DNA of 64,000 bases from Mangrovimicrobium sp033283325. GTDB taxonomy: Bacteria; Pseudomonadota; Gammaproteobacteria; Pseudomonadales; Halieaceae. The stretch lies in assembly GCA_033283325.1 (NCBI GenBank), contig JAWMQO010000006.1, forward strand, positions 1 through 64,000. Reading direction: 5' to 3'. This document shows positions 34,141-43,271 of this stretch, piece by piece (position 1 is the first letter of the stretch; every line of letters begins with the position of its first letter). The position numbers were made by a program, and so were the translations under genes. Below the pieces are notes generated by a model. That model was not told the origin of the DNA. It made no database searches and saw only the letters and a program-made list of their open reading frames with translations.

Positions 34141-36750
34141 TCAGCGCCCCGGCCCGAGGGGCTTCAACCATACGATGAGCACGGGCAAGAGCAGCAGCGC
34201 ACCGAGCACGGCAACCACCATGGCGAGCACCGTCAACAGGCCGAAGTAAATGCTGGGAGTGAAGTTGGAGAGGGTGAGGGTGGAAAAGCCGACGATCACC
34301 GTGAGTGTGGTGTAGTACATGGCCCGCCCGATGCTGTTGTGGCAACGATGCAGGGTCGCCCGGTAGTCGCCGTCCAGTGAGAATTCCGCCAGGTAGCGGT
34401 GTACGTAGTGGATGCAGTCGTCCACGCCGATTCCCACGACAATGGCGGCGATGGTGATCGTCATGATATCAAGGGGGATGCCGAGCAGCCCCATCATGCC
34501 CAGCACCAGGCCCGCCGCCAGCAGGTTCGGCGCCAGCGCTACCAGGGCCAGGGTCAGCGAGCGGAACAGGATAATGAACATCAGCAGGATGGCGACGAAA
34601 ACCGCACCGAGGGTCAGTATCTGGGAACGGAACAGGCTCTGCAGCACGTCGTTATACAGGACCAGCATGCCGGTGAGCTGCAGGCGCTCGGGCGCCACAC
34701 CCAGGTCCTCGACAAGATAGCGGCGCAGTTCCACCAGGAACTGGTCGCGGCGCAATGAGCGGCTGGTCTCCATGACCCGGACGCTGATCCGGGCCTCTTC
34801 GCCCGGCGCGTCGAAATAAGGCGCTACCAGCAGTTCCGCAACGTCTTCGGGCAGGCTCTTCTGCACCAGCGCCAGTTCGACGCTGCCGATGTCGTCACCC
34901 ATGAGGTCGCGCACCACCGCAAAGGTGGTGGAGAGGGACAGGACCTTGCCGGTCTCGGGAAGGCTGTCGATGTACTGGTGCACCGCATCCAGTTCGCGCA
35001 TCCCCTGCAGGCTGAACCAGTAACTGGGCTGGAAGCTGTCCTCGCCGGGATCGGAGAAATCCAGGCCGTCATCGGCGAATTCGTCATCCCAGCCCTCGTC
35101 CGCGCCGGCCGTCGGCGCCGCAGCGGCTCCGGCGAAATCCGTGGCCTCCTCCGCAAAGGGATCATCCTCCGCCACAGGCGGCGGCGCGCTGTCGGTCGCG
35201 GGGGCCTCCAGCCCGGGTAGCGGCGCATCAGCGGCGGGCGCGGTCAGCAGGATGTCCAGCGGGATTGTTCCGCCGAGTTCCGCGTCGAGCAATTCCATGC
35301 CCTGGTAGATCTCGGTGGACTCGTGGAAGTAGTCGATGAAACGGTTTTCCACCTGCAGGCGGCTGACCCCGAACACCGTCAGCGCCAGCATCAACAGCGA
35401 ACCCACCAGGATCACCCCGCCGTGCTCGTCGGCGAAGCGGCCGAAGGCCTGGGTGATGGTCGGGTCGGTGCCAGCATGGTGATGCGGCTTGCCCCCCGGC
35501 CAGACCAGGATCAGACAGGGCACCATGATGAAGGAGAGCAGCAGCCCTACCGCGATCCCCAGGGTCATCATCCAGCCGAAATCGATCACCGGCTGGATTC
35601 CCGAAACCACCAGCGACACGAAGGCCACCACCGTGGTCAGGCCGGTATAGATGCAGGGCACCGCCATCAGCCGGGTGGAGGTGGCGACGCGCTCGAAGGC
35701 ATCGCCCTCGGGATCCAGGGCATGCAACTCGCGGTAACGCACGATCAGGTGAATGCAGATCGCCAGGGTGATGATCAGCAGCACGGCGACGAAGTTCGAC
35801 GAAATCACCGTCATCCGCCAGTCCAGCCAGCCGAGCAGGCCGAGCATCACGGACACGGTAGCGCCGCAGGTAAGCACGGGTATCATTACCCAGCGGGCCC
35901 GGCGGAAGATCACCGCGAGCACCAGCATCATGATCAGCAGGATCGCCAGGCCGAAGGTCACCAGGTCGCTGCGCACGAAACTGACCATGTCGGCGGCGAT
36001 CATCGGCACCCCGCCGACGAAGAGACTGGCATCCTCGTCATAGCTGGCGACGACCGCCCGCACCTTTTCCACCAGTTCACTTTGCAGGGCGAGGATTTCC
36101 CCCGAGCGTTGCTTGTAGGCCCGCTCCACCTCGTGCAGTTCATCCAGGCCCGCTGCGGACAGGCTGCCCGCGTCGCGCTGGCTGCGCAACTCGGTGCGCC
36201 GGTGCAGCAGGTCTACGGCATCCTCATGGCGCTGCAGGTTGACCTGCACGGCGCTGACCTTGCCGTCGCGGCTTACCAGCAGGTCCGAGTAGATCGGGCT
36301 GGTGGTGAATTCCCGCAGCGCCAGCGCGCGATCGATCCCGGCATCGCGCAAACTCGGCAGCCCCTTGTCGGAAGTGATATCGCGCAAGCTGACCGGCGGG
36401 CTTTCCAGCAGTGGCACATCGAGAACCGTGACGACCGAGGACACTCCCGCCAGCCCGCGCAAGTCGTCGGCCATGCTGTCGAGCGCCTGTAATGAAGCGT
36501 CGCCGAGCAGTTCTCCCGGCGGCTGCCAGGTGATCACCAGGAACTCCTCGGTGGAGTAACGGGCGCTGGCCTGGCGGAACAGCTCGAGCCCCGGGTCGTT
36601 CTGCAGCATCAGGGAATCGGCGGAGGCATCGATGCGGATCTTCGGCATCTGGCCGGCGGCGGCCGCTACCAGCAGAAGCACCAACAGCAGCCAGGTTTTC
36701 GGCCGGCGCAGGACCAGCCATTGGTAGGCATCGAACACGCGATCACTCAT
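34141..36750 (-). CDS. MMPL/RND-family membrane transporter
   Basis: 869 aa with the duplicated RND layout: a helix at about 16-33, a large periplasmic loop, five or six helices to about 420, a second loop and five helices at the C-terminus (from about 705). The second loop includes an unusual Pro/Ala/Asp-rich acidic insert (about 495-570). No MFP or outer-membrane partner is adjacent, and the topology resembles sterol-sensing/hopanoid or lipid exporters (HpnN-like), so lipid transport is possible. The start overlaps the mpl stop (ATGA). Confidence 0.85.
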   Translation of the reverse strand: MSDRVFDAYQWLVLRRPKTWLLLVLLLVAAAAGQMPKIRIDASADSLMLQNDPGLELFRQASARYSTEEFLVITWQPPGELLGDASLQALDSMADDLRGLAGVSSVVTVLDVPLLESPPVSLRDITSDKGLPSLRDAGIDRALALREFTTSPIYSDLLVSRDGKVSAVQVNLQRHEDAVDLLHRRTELRSQRDAGSLSAAGLDELHEVERAYKQRSGEILALQSELVEKVRAVVASYDEDASLFVGGVPMIAADMVSFVRSDLVTFGLAILLIMMLVLAVIFRRARWVMIPVLTCGATVSVMLGLLGWLDWRMTVISSNFVAVLLIITLAICIHLIVRYRELHALDPEGDAFERVATSTRLMAVPCIYTGLTTVVAFVSLVVSGIQPVIDFGWMMTLGIAVGLLLSFIMVPCLILVWPGGKPHHHAGTDPTITQAFGRFADEHGGVILVGSLLMLALTVFGVSRLQVENRFIDYFHESTEIYQGMELLDAELGGTIPLDILLTAPAADAPLPGLEAPATDSAPPPVAEDDPFAEEATDFAGAAAAPTAGADEGWDDEFADDGLDFSDPGEDSFQPSYWFSLQGMRELDAVHQYIDSLPETGKVLSLSTTFAVVRDLMGDDIGSVELALVQKSLPEDVAELLVAPYFDAPGEEARISVRVMETSRSLRRDQFLVELRRYLVEDLGVAPERLQLTGMLVLYNDVLQSLFRSQILTLGAVFVAILLMFIILFRSLTLALVALAPNLLAAGLVLGMMGLLGIPLDIMTITIAAIVVGIGVDDCIHYVHRYLAEFSLDGDYRATLHRCHNSIGRAMYYTTLTVIVGFSTLTLSNFTPSIYFGLLTVLAMVVAVLGALLLLPVLIVWLKPLGPGR

Positions 36751-38129
36751 CCAGCGCGCTCCAGCGCCGCCAGCAACTTGTCGTGGATGCCGCCAAAACC
36801 ACCGTTGCTCATCACCACTATCCGGTCACCCGCGCGGGCGCTTTCGCTCACCGCCTGGACCAGGCCGTCGATATCGCCGAGCAGGGAAGCGGCCACCGGG
36901 CTCGCGTCGATCACTTCCTGCAGGGACCAGTCCATACCCTGGGGCTGGTACCAGTAGACCTCATCGGCGGCGGCGGTAGACGCCGCCAGCCTGCCGCGGT
37001 GCTCGCCCATGCGCATGGTGTTGGAGCGCGGCTCGATCAGGGCGATCACGCGGCCTTCGCCGCCGCGGGCACGCATACCTTCCAGGGTAGTGGCGATCGC
37101 CGTGGGGTGATGGGCGAAATCGTCATAGACCTCAACACCGCGTACCGTACCCAGCAATTCAAGGCGCCGCTTCACCCCTGCGAAATCGGCCAGCGCTTCG
37201 CAGCTGACCGCCAGGGGCACACCGACGTGGTGAGCCGCCGCTGCCGCCGCGAGGGCGTTCTCCAGGTTGTGCCTGCCACAGTAACGCCATGCCACGGAAT
37301 GCGTTTCCCCTGCGGGCGAGCGCAATTCGAAGGCCGAGGCATCCTCAGCCAGCAGGCGCGCGCTCCAGTCGGCCTGCGCCGCGTCCCCGGACTCAATCGC
37401 GAAGCCGGAGCAGGGCGTCCAGCAGCCCTGCTGCAGCGCCGCGTTCACCGCCGCACTGCCCGCGGGGTGCACGATCAGGCCGCTTCCCGGCACGGTTCGG
37501 ACGAGGTGGTGGAACTGCCGCTGGATGGCGGCGAGATCAGCGAAGATATCCGCGTGGTCGAACTCGAGATTGTTGATGACCAGGGTGCGCGGCCGGTAGT
37601 GGACAAACTTCGAGCGCTTGTCGAAGAAGGCGGTATCGTATTCGTCCGCCTCGACCACGAAAAAGTCGGTCCCGCCACTGCGGGCGGAGAGGCCAAAATT
37701 GGCGGGCACGCCACCGATCAGGAAACCCGGCGCCATGCCGGCGTACTCGAGTATCCAGGCCAACAGGCTGCTGGTGGTGGTCTTGCCGTGGGTCCCGGAT
37801 ACCGCCAGCACCCACTTCCCCTGCAGCACGTTTTCGGCCAGCCACTGGGGCCCCGATGTGTAATTGAGGCCAGCGTCCAGCATGTACTCTACCGCCGGGT
37901 TCCCCCGGCTCATGGCATTACCCACCACCACGCAGTCGGGTGCGGGCTGCAGGTGCTCCGGCGCATAGCCTTCCTGCAATGTAATGCCGGCCTCTTCGAG
38001 CTGGGTGCTCATGGGTGGGTAGACGTTGGCATCGGACCCGGAGACTTCGTAGCCGAGTTCCCGGGCCAGCAGGGCAATACCGCCCATAAAGGTTCCGCAG
38101 ATCCCCAGGATATGTATATGGCCTTTCAA
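36747..38129 (-). CDS. mpl: UDP-MurNAc:L-Ala-gamma-D-Glu-meso-DAP ligase
   Basis: 460 aa, like E. coli Mpl (457 aa). Recycles the murein tripeptide by joining it to UDP-MurNAc. HIHILGICGTFMGGIALLAR is the nucleotide-sugar binding start, VSGTHGKTTTSSLLAW the ATP loop, and YDDFAHHPTAI the C-terminal signature. The start is a TTG at 38129, chosen because GGAG lies about 6 nt upstream and the family start aligns exactly here; the frame stays open to 38339 without similarity. It heads the chain mpl-MMPL-ykgJ-lonN joined by overlaps. Confidence 0.95.
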   Translation of the reverse strand: MKGHIHILGICGTFMGGIALLARELGYEVSGSDANVYPPMSTQLEEAGITLQEGYAPEHLQPAPDCVVVGNAMSRGNPAVEYMLDAGLNYTSGPQWLAENVLQGKWVLAVSGTHGKTTTSSLLAWILEYAGMAPGFLIGGVPANFGLSARSGGTDFFVVEADEYDTAFFDKRSKFVHYRPRTLVINNLEFDHADIFADLAAIQRQFHHLVRTVPGSGLIVHPAGSAAVNAALQQGCWTPCSGFAIESGDAAQADWSARLLAEDASAFELRSPAGETHSVAWRYCGRHNLENALAAAAAAHHVGVPLAVSCEALADFAGVKRRLELLGTVRGVEVYDDFAHHPTAIATTLEGMRARGGEGRVIALIEPRSNTMRMGEHRGRLAASTAAADEVYWYQPQGMDWSLQEVIDASPVAASLLGDIDGLVQAVSESARAGDRIVVMSNGGFGGIHDKLLAALERAG

Positions 38130-38934
38130 TTTCTGTCTCCGTCCGGTCGCGGCACATGTTATCACGCGTCTCATGGTGGCCACAGGCGGTCGGCCCGCCT
38201 TCGTGAAAAATCCCGGCTGGGGGGTTAAAGGACAGGGAGCGTAATGCCTGGCCGCCACAGGCATTGCCTTTTGCTCCCTTGCGGTGGCATGCGGCGCGTC
38301 GGCACAGATGCTTCTTTTCCGGCCCTGCTGACGCGGCACTTCAAAAATACAATTGCACTGCTGTGTCAGTCAGTGGCCTCGATCGGGCGTGGTTCGCGCG
38401 TGTGCGCTGCCGGGCTGCTGCCACTAAGATGGCGCGGAGCTCGCACCGACCACCTCCACTGCGCAAAAGCCAATACCTGTACCGTCCCTGGATTGCTGCC
38501 ACGTCGTTTCGCCCGGAAGGCCGTTTCGTCTGGCACACCGCGTTGTGGGGGTGTGGATCGTATAGATTTTTTCGGCCGGAGTGCAGGGGTCGGCGCGAAC
38601 CCGGCGCCCCCCTTAGTGGCAGATACCCTGCGCGCACCTCCTGACGAACCAACCTCAAGCAGGACGCTAGAGCAACTTCACCCTCCATCCTACATTCCGA
38701 AGCCGAGCGCTCGCCGCCCTGCAAGAATACAAACAGTAAACGCGCCGCATGCCCCGAAGCGCAGGCCGAAAAAATCTATACGGTCCGCGGCGCCACAACG
38801 CAGCGCTCGCCAGAGCGCCACCCGAAGCCCGCCACCCAAACGGATGCCCCCAAGCCCACTAACGTTGATCCGCAAAACGAAACCCGTAGAATAAGCCCAA
38901 ATTGCACGAGCCCAGCCCCCGCCGAGAATCCCCC
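38130..38934. other. Structured non-coding region between mpl and pfp
   Basis: About 800 bp between divergent genes with no credible ORF on either strand. It contains a large foldback (38541-38800) and shorter pairs such as CTGCCACTAAG (38418-38428) with CTTAGTGGCAG (38611-38621). It is too long and structured to be only two promoters; it may be a decayed mobile element or an unrecognised RNA. Confidence 0.5.
38541..38800. repeat. Long foldback element 5 (37-nt arms, 186-nt loop)
   Basis: GTATAGATTTTTTCGGCC (38560-38577) pairs perfectly with 38764-38781, and CGTTGTGG (38541-38548) with CCACAACG (38793-38800). The 11-nt spacers between these blocks also pair mostly, with two mismatches. Inside are GGCGC-GAACCCG-GCGCC and the pair TGCAGGG/CCCTGCA. 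Confidence 0.8.
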
Positions 38935-40197
38935 ATGCCGAAGAAAAACGCGTTCTACGCCCAGTCCGGCGGCGTCACCGCCGTCATTAACGCCTCCGCC
39001 TGCGGCGTCATCGAGACCGCCCGCAAGCACCGCGGCAAGATCGGCAAGGTGTACGCGGGGCGCAACGGCATTATCGGCGCACTGCGTGAAGAACTGATCG
39101 ATACCAGCAAGGAGAGCAAGGCGGCGATCCACGGCCTGATGACCACGCCCTCCGGGGCATTCGGCTCCTGCCGGCACAAGATGAAGAGCCTGGAGGAGAA
39201 CCGCGCCGAGTACGAACGCCTGATCGAAGTCTTCGCCGCCCACGATATCGGCTACTTCTTTTATAACGGCGGCGGCGACTCCGCCGACACCTGCCTCAAG
39301 GTGTCCCAGCTCAGCGAGGCAATGGGCTATCCCCTGCAGGCCATCCACGTACCCAAGACCATCGACAACGACCTGCCGCTGACCGACAACTGCCCCGGCT
39401 TCGGCTCAGTGGCCAAGTACGTGGCGATCTCCACCCGGGAGGCGGCGCTCGACGTGGCCTCCATGTGCGAGTCCTCGACCAAGGTTTTCATTCTCGAAGT
39501 CATGGGCCGTCACGCCGGCTGGATCGCAGCGGCCTCGGGACTCGCGGCGAACAAGGAAGGCGACGCGCCACATATTATCCTCTTCCCAGAGATCGCCTTC
39601 GACCGCGAGAAATTCCTCAAGCGGGTCCAGCGAACGGTCAAGAAGTTCGGCTACTGCGTGGTGGTCGCCTCCGAGGGCGCCCAGTACAAGGACGGCAGCT
39701 TTCTCTCCGAATCGGGCCTGCGCGACGCTTTCGGCCACGCCCAGCTCGGCGGCCTGGCGCCGATGCTGGCGCAGATGATCAAGGACGCGCTGGGCTACAA
39801 GTACCACTGGGCCGTCGCCGATTACCTGCAGCGGGCGGCGCGCCACATCGCCTCACAGACCGACCTCGAGCAGGCTTACGCCGTGGGCGAGGCGGCAGTG
39901 GAGATGGCGCTGGCCGGCAAGAATTCCGTCATGCCCTGCATCCAGCGCGGCAAGGGCAAGCGCTACAGCTGGCAAATCGTCGAGGCGCCGCTGGCGGACG
40001 TGGCCAATGTGGAAAAGAAAATGCCCCGCAGTTTCATCACCCGCGATGGCTTCAACATCACCCCGGCGGCCAGGGAATACCTCGAGCCACTGATCCAGGG
40101 TGAGGCCTACCCCGAATACCGCCGCGGTATGCCGGTATACACCGAGCTGAAAAACGAGTTGGTACCGACGCGCCTGAAGAAGCGCTTCAAGGTCTGA
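38935..40197 (+). CDS. pfp: PPi-dependent 6-phosphofructokinase
   Basis: 420 aa from the ATG at 38935 (GAGAA upstream). Phosphorylates fructose 6-phosphate reversibly using pyrophosphate. The donor-site residues fit the PPi type: GGGDS at 112-116 puts Asp at the position that is Gly in ATP enzymes, and PKTIDND at 140-146 puts Lys at the second diagnostic position. ATP enzymes have GGDGS and PGTIDND. The substrate region MGRHAGWIAAASGLA is also clear. Followed after 170 bp by inorganic pyrophosphatase, which competes for the same PPi. Confidence 0.92.
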   Translation: MPKKNAFYAQSGGVTAVINASACGVIETARKHRGKIGKVYAGRNGIIGALREELIDTSKESKAAIHGLMTTPSGAFGSCRHKMKSLEENRAEYERLIEVFAAHDIGYFFYNGGGDSADTCLKVSQLSEAMGYPLQAIHVPKTIDNDLPLTDNCPGFGSVAKYVAISTREAALDVASMCESSTKVFILEVMGRHAGWIAAASGLAANKEGDAPHIILFPEIAFDREKFLKRVQRTVKKFGYCVVVASEGAQYKDGSFLSESGLRDAFGHAQLGGLAPMLAQMIKDALGYKYHWAVADYLQRAARHIASQTDLEQAYAVGEAAVEMALAGKNSVMPCIQRGKGKRYSWQIVEAPLADVANVEKKMPRSFITRDGFNITPAAREYLEPLIQGEAYPEYRRGMPVYTELKNELVPTRLKKRFKV

Positions 40198-40369
40198 ACG
40201 GGCGAGAGCCATCTATCGGAAAACCCGGAAGAACAACTCGGAAATTCCTGCCGACCCGGCAGTGAAATATTGCCACGAACAGGGATTTAATCGCCTAAAG
40301 CTTGTACAATGCGCGCCTCTGCAGGAACCCGCCTCGCGGGCGATATCCCCCTTTTCAGGAGAAACGTAA

Positions 40370-41005
40370 ATGTACAGCAATCGTGATTTCAATCGCTGGC
40401 GCCGTCACCCCTGGCACGGCCTGCGTGCCCAGAGTGAAGATTCCCCGGAAGACATCGTTAACGTCTATATCGAGATGACGCCCGACGATGTCGTCAAGTA
40501 CGAGCTGGACAAGGCTTCCGGCTTCCTGATGGTGGACCGCCCCCAGCGCACCACCTCCAGCCCGCCCGCGCTCTACGGCTTCATTCCGCGCACTTACTGT
40601 GCAGAAGAAGTGGCCAAGCGCTGCCCCGACGCCGCCGAAGCTGACGGCGACCCGCTGGACATCTGCGTCTTCTCCGAGCGCCACATCACCCGCGCCGACA
40701 TCATCCTGAAGGCCCGCGTGGTCGGTGGCATCCAGATGATCGACGGTGGTGAAGCTGACGACAAGATCGTCGCGGTACTGGAAGGCGACAACATCTGGGG
40801 CGACGTGCAGGACATCACCGACCTGCCGAGCATCAAGGCGGAGCGCCTGCAACACTACTTCTCCACCTACAAACTGCAGCCCGGCAAGGACGTCAACATC
40901 AAGGTCGACTACGTCTACGGCCGCGAGGAAGCGCTGAAAGTGATCGCTGCCGCGGAGAAAGACTACTGGAACCACTACGGCCACCTGCACGAGCAGGCCA
41001 AGTAA
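40370..41005 (+). CDS. ppa: Inorganic pyrophosphatase (family I)
   Basis: 211 aa; hydrolyses pyrophosphate to phosphate. DGDPLDI (D92, D94, D97) is the family-I metal-binding signature, and YGFIPRTYC with VDYVYG are further active-site strands. It is longer than E. coli Ppa (176 aa) because of an N-terminal extension (about 25 aa) and a longer C-terminus. The start follows CAGGAGAAACGTAA. Its adjacency to the PPi-dependent phosphofructokinase suggests a PPi-balancing pair. Confidence 0.9.
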   Translation: MYSNRDFNRWRRHPWHGLRAQSEDSPEDIVNVYIEMTPDDVVKYELDKASGFLMVDRPQRTTSSPPALYGFIPRTYCAEEVAKRCPDAAEADGDPLDICVFSERHITRADIILKARVVGGIQMIDGGEADDKIVAVLEGDNIWGDVQDITDLPSIKAERLQHYFSTYKLQPGKDVNIKVDYVYGREEALKVIAAAEKDYWNHYGHLHEQAK

Positions 41006-41025
41006 GCGGCCGGTACCAGTAGCGG

Positions 41026-41088
41026 CAATCGCTCACGGAGTGAGCTCCCACAAAAAAACCTCTGTGGGAGCCCGCTCTGCGGGCGATA
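41026..41088. repeat. REP doublet (REPIN-like)
   Basis: Two inverted REP-like units face each other: on the minus strand TGTGGGAGCTCACTCCGTGA (41052 leftward to about 41026) and on the plus strand TGTGGGAGCCCGCTCTGCGG (41063-41088, ending GCGATA), with a short A-rich spacer. Both share GTGGGAGC plus a small hairpin and GCGAT, like Pseudomonas REP sequences. No RAYT transposase gene is in the window. Confidence 0.75.
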
Positions 41089-41125
41089 ATCTTCACCTGA
41101 CACCACAGCTCCAGCTCCCCGGCAA

Positions 41126-41821
41126 TCAACCCCCGGGACACCACCCCGCCGGCACCTCCACATAACGCGCCAGCAGCTCCCCCGCCCGTGCCTCAACCTC
41201 GGCAAACAATTCCAGTTCACCGCGCCAGCAATCCAGCAGCCCGGATAACGACAAGCGCCCCTCACACTGACGTGCCTGCGGCGCATGGGAAAGGTGCCAG
41301 CGCTCCGGCGCCACGCCGCCGCGATCCTCGGCGTAGGGCCGATAGAATCCATGCGACTTTCCCGCGGCCATGCGCTCGTCCAGCCACGCGTGCAGGGGGC
41401 CGAAGGGACCCGCGGGATCGACCTCCTGCGGCGTCAGCTGGACCCGGTAGTCGGCGTCAACAGCCGAAGCGTCGTAGACGTCGAGGTCACTGCCCCAGTG
41501 GTGGCGGGAGGTGCCCGGCAGGGCGGAAAAGCGCAATATAGCCTGCAGGCGCTGCTCCGCGGACAGCGGCTCCATGGCCAGCGGCCGGCCGGCATCGTCG
41601 TGCACGGCGCGCTCGCCGCGCGCCTTGCCGTTGAAGATCGCCAGTTGCCTGTCGAAGGGGCGGTAGCTGCTGGCGATCGCCAGTTCGAAGCCCGCCGCCC
41701 GGGCATCGCGCTGCAGTGCGGCGAAGGCGCTGGCGGTGGCCGGCAGTAATCGATGCCCACCGTCCACAGCGACTAGGTGCGAATCGTCGCGTCCGGTGAG
41801 CTGTGCCTGGCTCAGCAACAC
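41126..41821 (-). CDS. M15-family D-Ala-D-Ala carboxypeptidase-like protein
   Basis: 231 aa from a GTG 1 nt after the sfsA stop. ASSYRPFDRQLAIFNGK opens the VanY/LdcB-type fold; HHWGSDLDVYD provides zinc ligands His and Asp, and PERWHLSHAP the catalytic Glu/His end. Such enzymes trim peptidoglycan stem peptides. No signal peptide is visible, which would make it cytoplasmic and perhaps involved in murein recycling; the start is not certain, because the frame stays open upstream through sfsA. Coupled to sfsA. Confidence 0.78.
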   Translation of the reverse strand: MLLSQAQLTGRDDSHLVAVDGGHRLLPATASAFAALQRDARAAGFELAIASSYRPFDRQLAIFNGKARGERAVHDDAGRPLAMEPLSAEQRLQAILRFSALPGTSRHHWGSDLDVYDASAVDADYRVQLTPQEVDPAGPFGPLHAWLDERMAAGKSHGFYRPYAEDRGGVAPERWHLSHAPQARQCEGRLSLSGLLDCWRGELELFAEVEARAGELLARYVEVPAGWCPGG

Positions 41822-41822
41822 G

Positions 41823-42554
41823 TCAGTTCCCGGGGCAGGGATCAAGAGTGAAGGGAAGTTCGCGCGCGAGCTGAATGCCTTCCGGCGAGATATCCGCGCC
41901 CCAGGCGAGCACCTCCACCCCCGCCTGCATACCCGCTTCCAGCGCGTCGCGGTAGGCGCCGTCGATCTCCCCGGCGGCACTGACCCGGGTAATTCCCTGG
42001 TGGAAAACGCAGAAAAACAGGATCGAGCGGGTCTCTGCGTCGATCACCGAAGCGAGTTCGCGGATATGCCTGCGACCGCGCTCGCTCACCGCGTCCGGGA
42101 ACAGGCCCTGGCCGCCGTCGGCGCAGAGCGTCACGCTTTTTACCTCGATAAATACCCGCCCCCCGGGCCCTTCCAGCAGGAGGTCGGCCCGGCTTTTCTC
42201 AGCGTAAGGGACTTCACTGCGAATCTCCGGGTAGGCCTCAAAACCCGTAACGATGCCCTGTTCGAAGGCCGCCCGCACCACCTTGTTGGCGCGTGCGGAG
42301 TGGATGCAGGCCAGCCCGGCAGCGGTTTCCACCAGTTCCCAGGTGTAGGGGTACTTGCGTGTCCGCGACGCGGAGTGGGACAACCACACCCGGCTGCCGG
42401 GTTCGGCGCAACCGGTCATGGCGCCGGTATTGGGGCAGTGGACGGTAATCTCCTCGCCGCTGTCGAGGTGCACGTCGGCGAGAAAGCGCTTGTAGCGGCG
42501 CAAAAGCTTGCCGCGAACCAGCTTTTGCCCGGTGCTCGGGATACTTGAGGTCAT
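41823..42554 (-). CDS. sfsA: SfsA family DNA/RNA nuclease
   Basis: 243 aa (E. coli 234). Contains LVRGKLLRRYKRFLADV, HCPNTGAMTGC and the nuclease core EVKSVTL with an upstream SRADLLLEG, a PD-(D/E)XK-like site. Named for sugar-fermentation stimulation; nuclease activity is proposed. sfsA upstream of dksA is the standard arrangement; here it is divergent from dksA with about 255 bp between. The ATG at 42554 gives the family start; the frame remains open far upstream antisense to dksA and gluQ, which is not coding. Confidence 0.93.
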   Translation of the reverse strand: MTSSIPSTGQKLVRGKLLRRYKRFLADVHLDSGEEITVHCPNTGAMTGCAEPGSRVWLSHSASRTRKYPYTWELVETAAGLACIHSARANKVVRAAFEQGIVTGFEAYPEIRSEVPYAEKSRADLLLEGPGGRVFIEVKSVTLCADGGQGLFPDAVSERGRRHIRELASVIDAETRSILFFCVFHQGITRVSAAGEIDGAYRDALEAGMQAGVEVLAWGADISPEGIQLARELPFTLDPCPGN

Positions 42555-42809
42555 GAACTCTGCGCCGTGGAAAACTCGAGGCATTCTAGCAAGCGCCCCT
42601 GGAGTGGCCAACGGCGACTCCCCCCGGGACAAAAGCGGGGCCAGGGGCGCCTCCGGGGGGGCAAAAATGGCGACCGGAACAGGCTCGAAAAACAGTGGCG
42701 CCGCTCCCGCGAATCTGGTAGTTTCTCCGCCCTTGAACGGGGGGCACAATCCAGCACCCCTGGACACTGTGAGTATTGTGTCGTTTGTTTTACCGTATGG
42801 GACAAAACC

Positions 42810-43265
42810 ATGCCGAAAGCAGTCAAGAAACCTGCCGCGAAGGCAGCTAACTCGGAATTCAAGAACTTCACGCCCTACAAACCCAAGCGGGGCGAGGAGT
42901 ATATGAACGAGCAGCAGAAAGAACATTTCCGCGGTATCCTGCGGCAATGGAAATCCGAGCTGATGCAGGAAGTCGATCGCACCGTCACCCATATGAAGGA
43001 CGAGGCAGCGAACTTCCCCGATCCCGCGGATCGCGCCACGCAGGAAGAGGAATTCAGCCTCGAGCTGCGCACCCGGGACCGCGAGCGCAAACTGATCAAG
43101 AAAATCGACTCCACCATGGAGCGTATCGACCAGGACGATTACGGTTTCTGCGATGCCTGTGGCATCGAAATCGGCATCAAACGCCTCGAAGCCCGGCCGA
43201 CCGCCAACCTCTGCATCGATTGCAAGACCCTGGACGAGATCAAGGAGCGCCAGGAACTGGGTTGA
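42810..43265 (+). CDS. dksA: RNA polymerase-binding regulator DksA
   Basis: 151 aa, identical in length to E. coli DksA. The zinc finger cysteines C114, C117, C135 and C138 sit at the same positions. The coiled coil carries the tip DPADRATQEEE with the Asp residues that reach the RNA polymerase active centre. With ppGpp it controls rRNA and amino-acid promoters. Followed by gluQ after 6 nt, the usual dksA-gluQ operon. Confidence 0.97.
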   Translation: MPKAVKKPAAKAANSEFKNFTPYKPKRGEEYMNEQQKEHFRGILRQWKSELMQEVDRTVTHMKDEAANFPDPADRATQEEEFSLELRTRDRERKLIKKIDSTMERIDQDDYGFCDACGIEIGIKRLEARPTANLCIDCKTLDEIKERQELG

Positions 43266-43271
43266 GGCACC

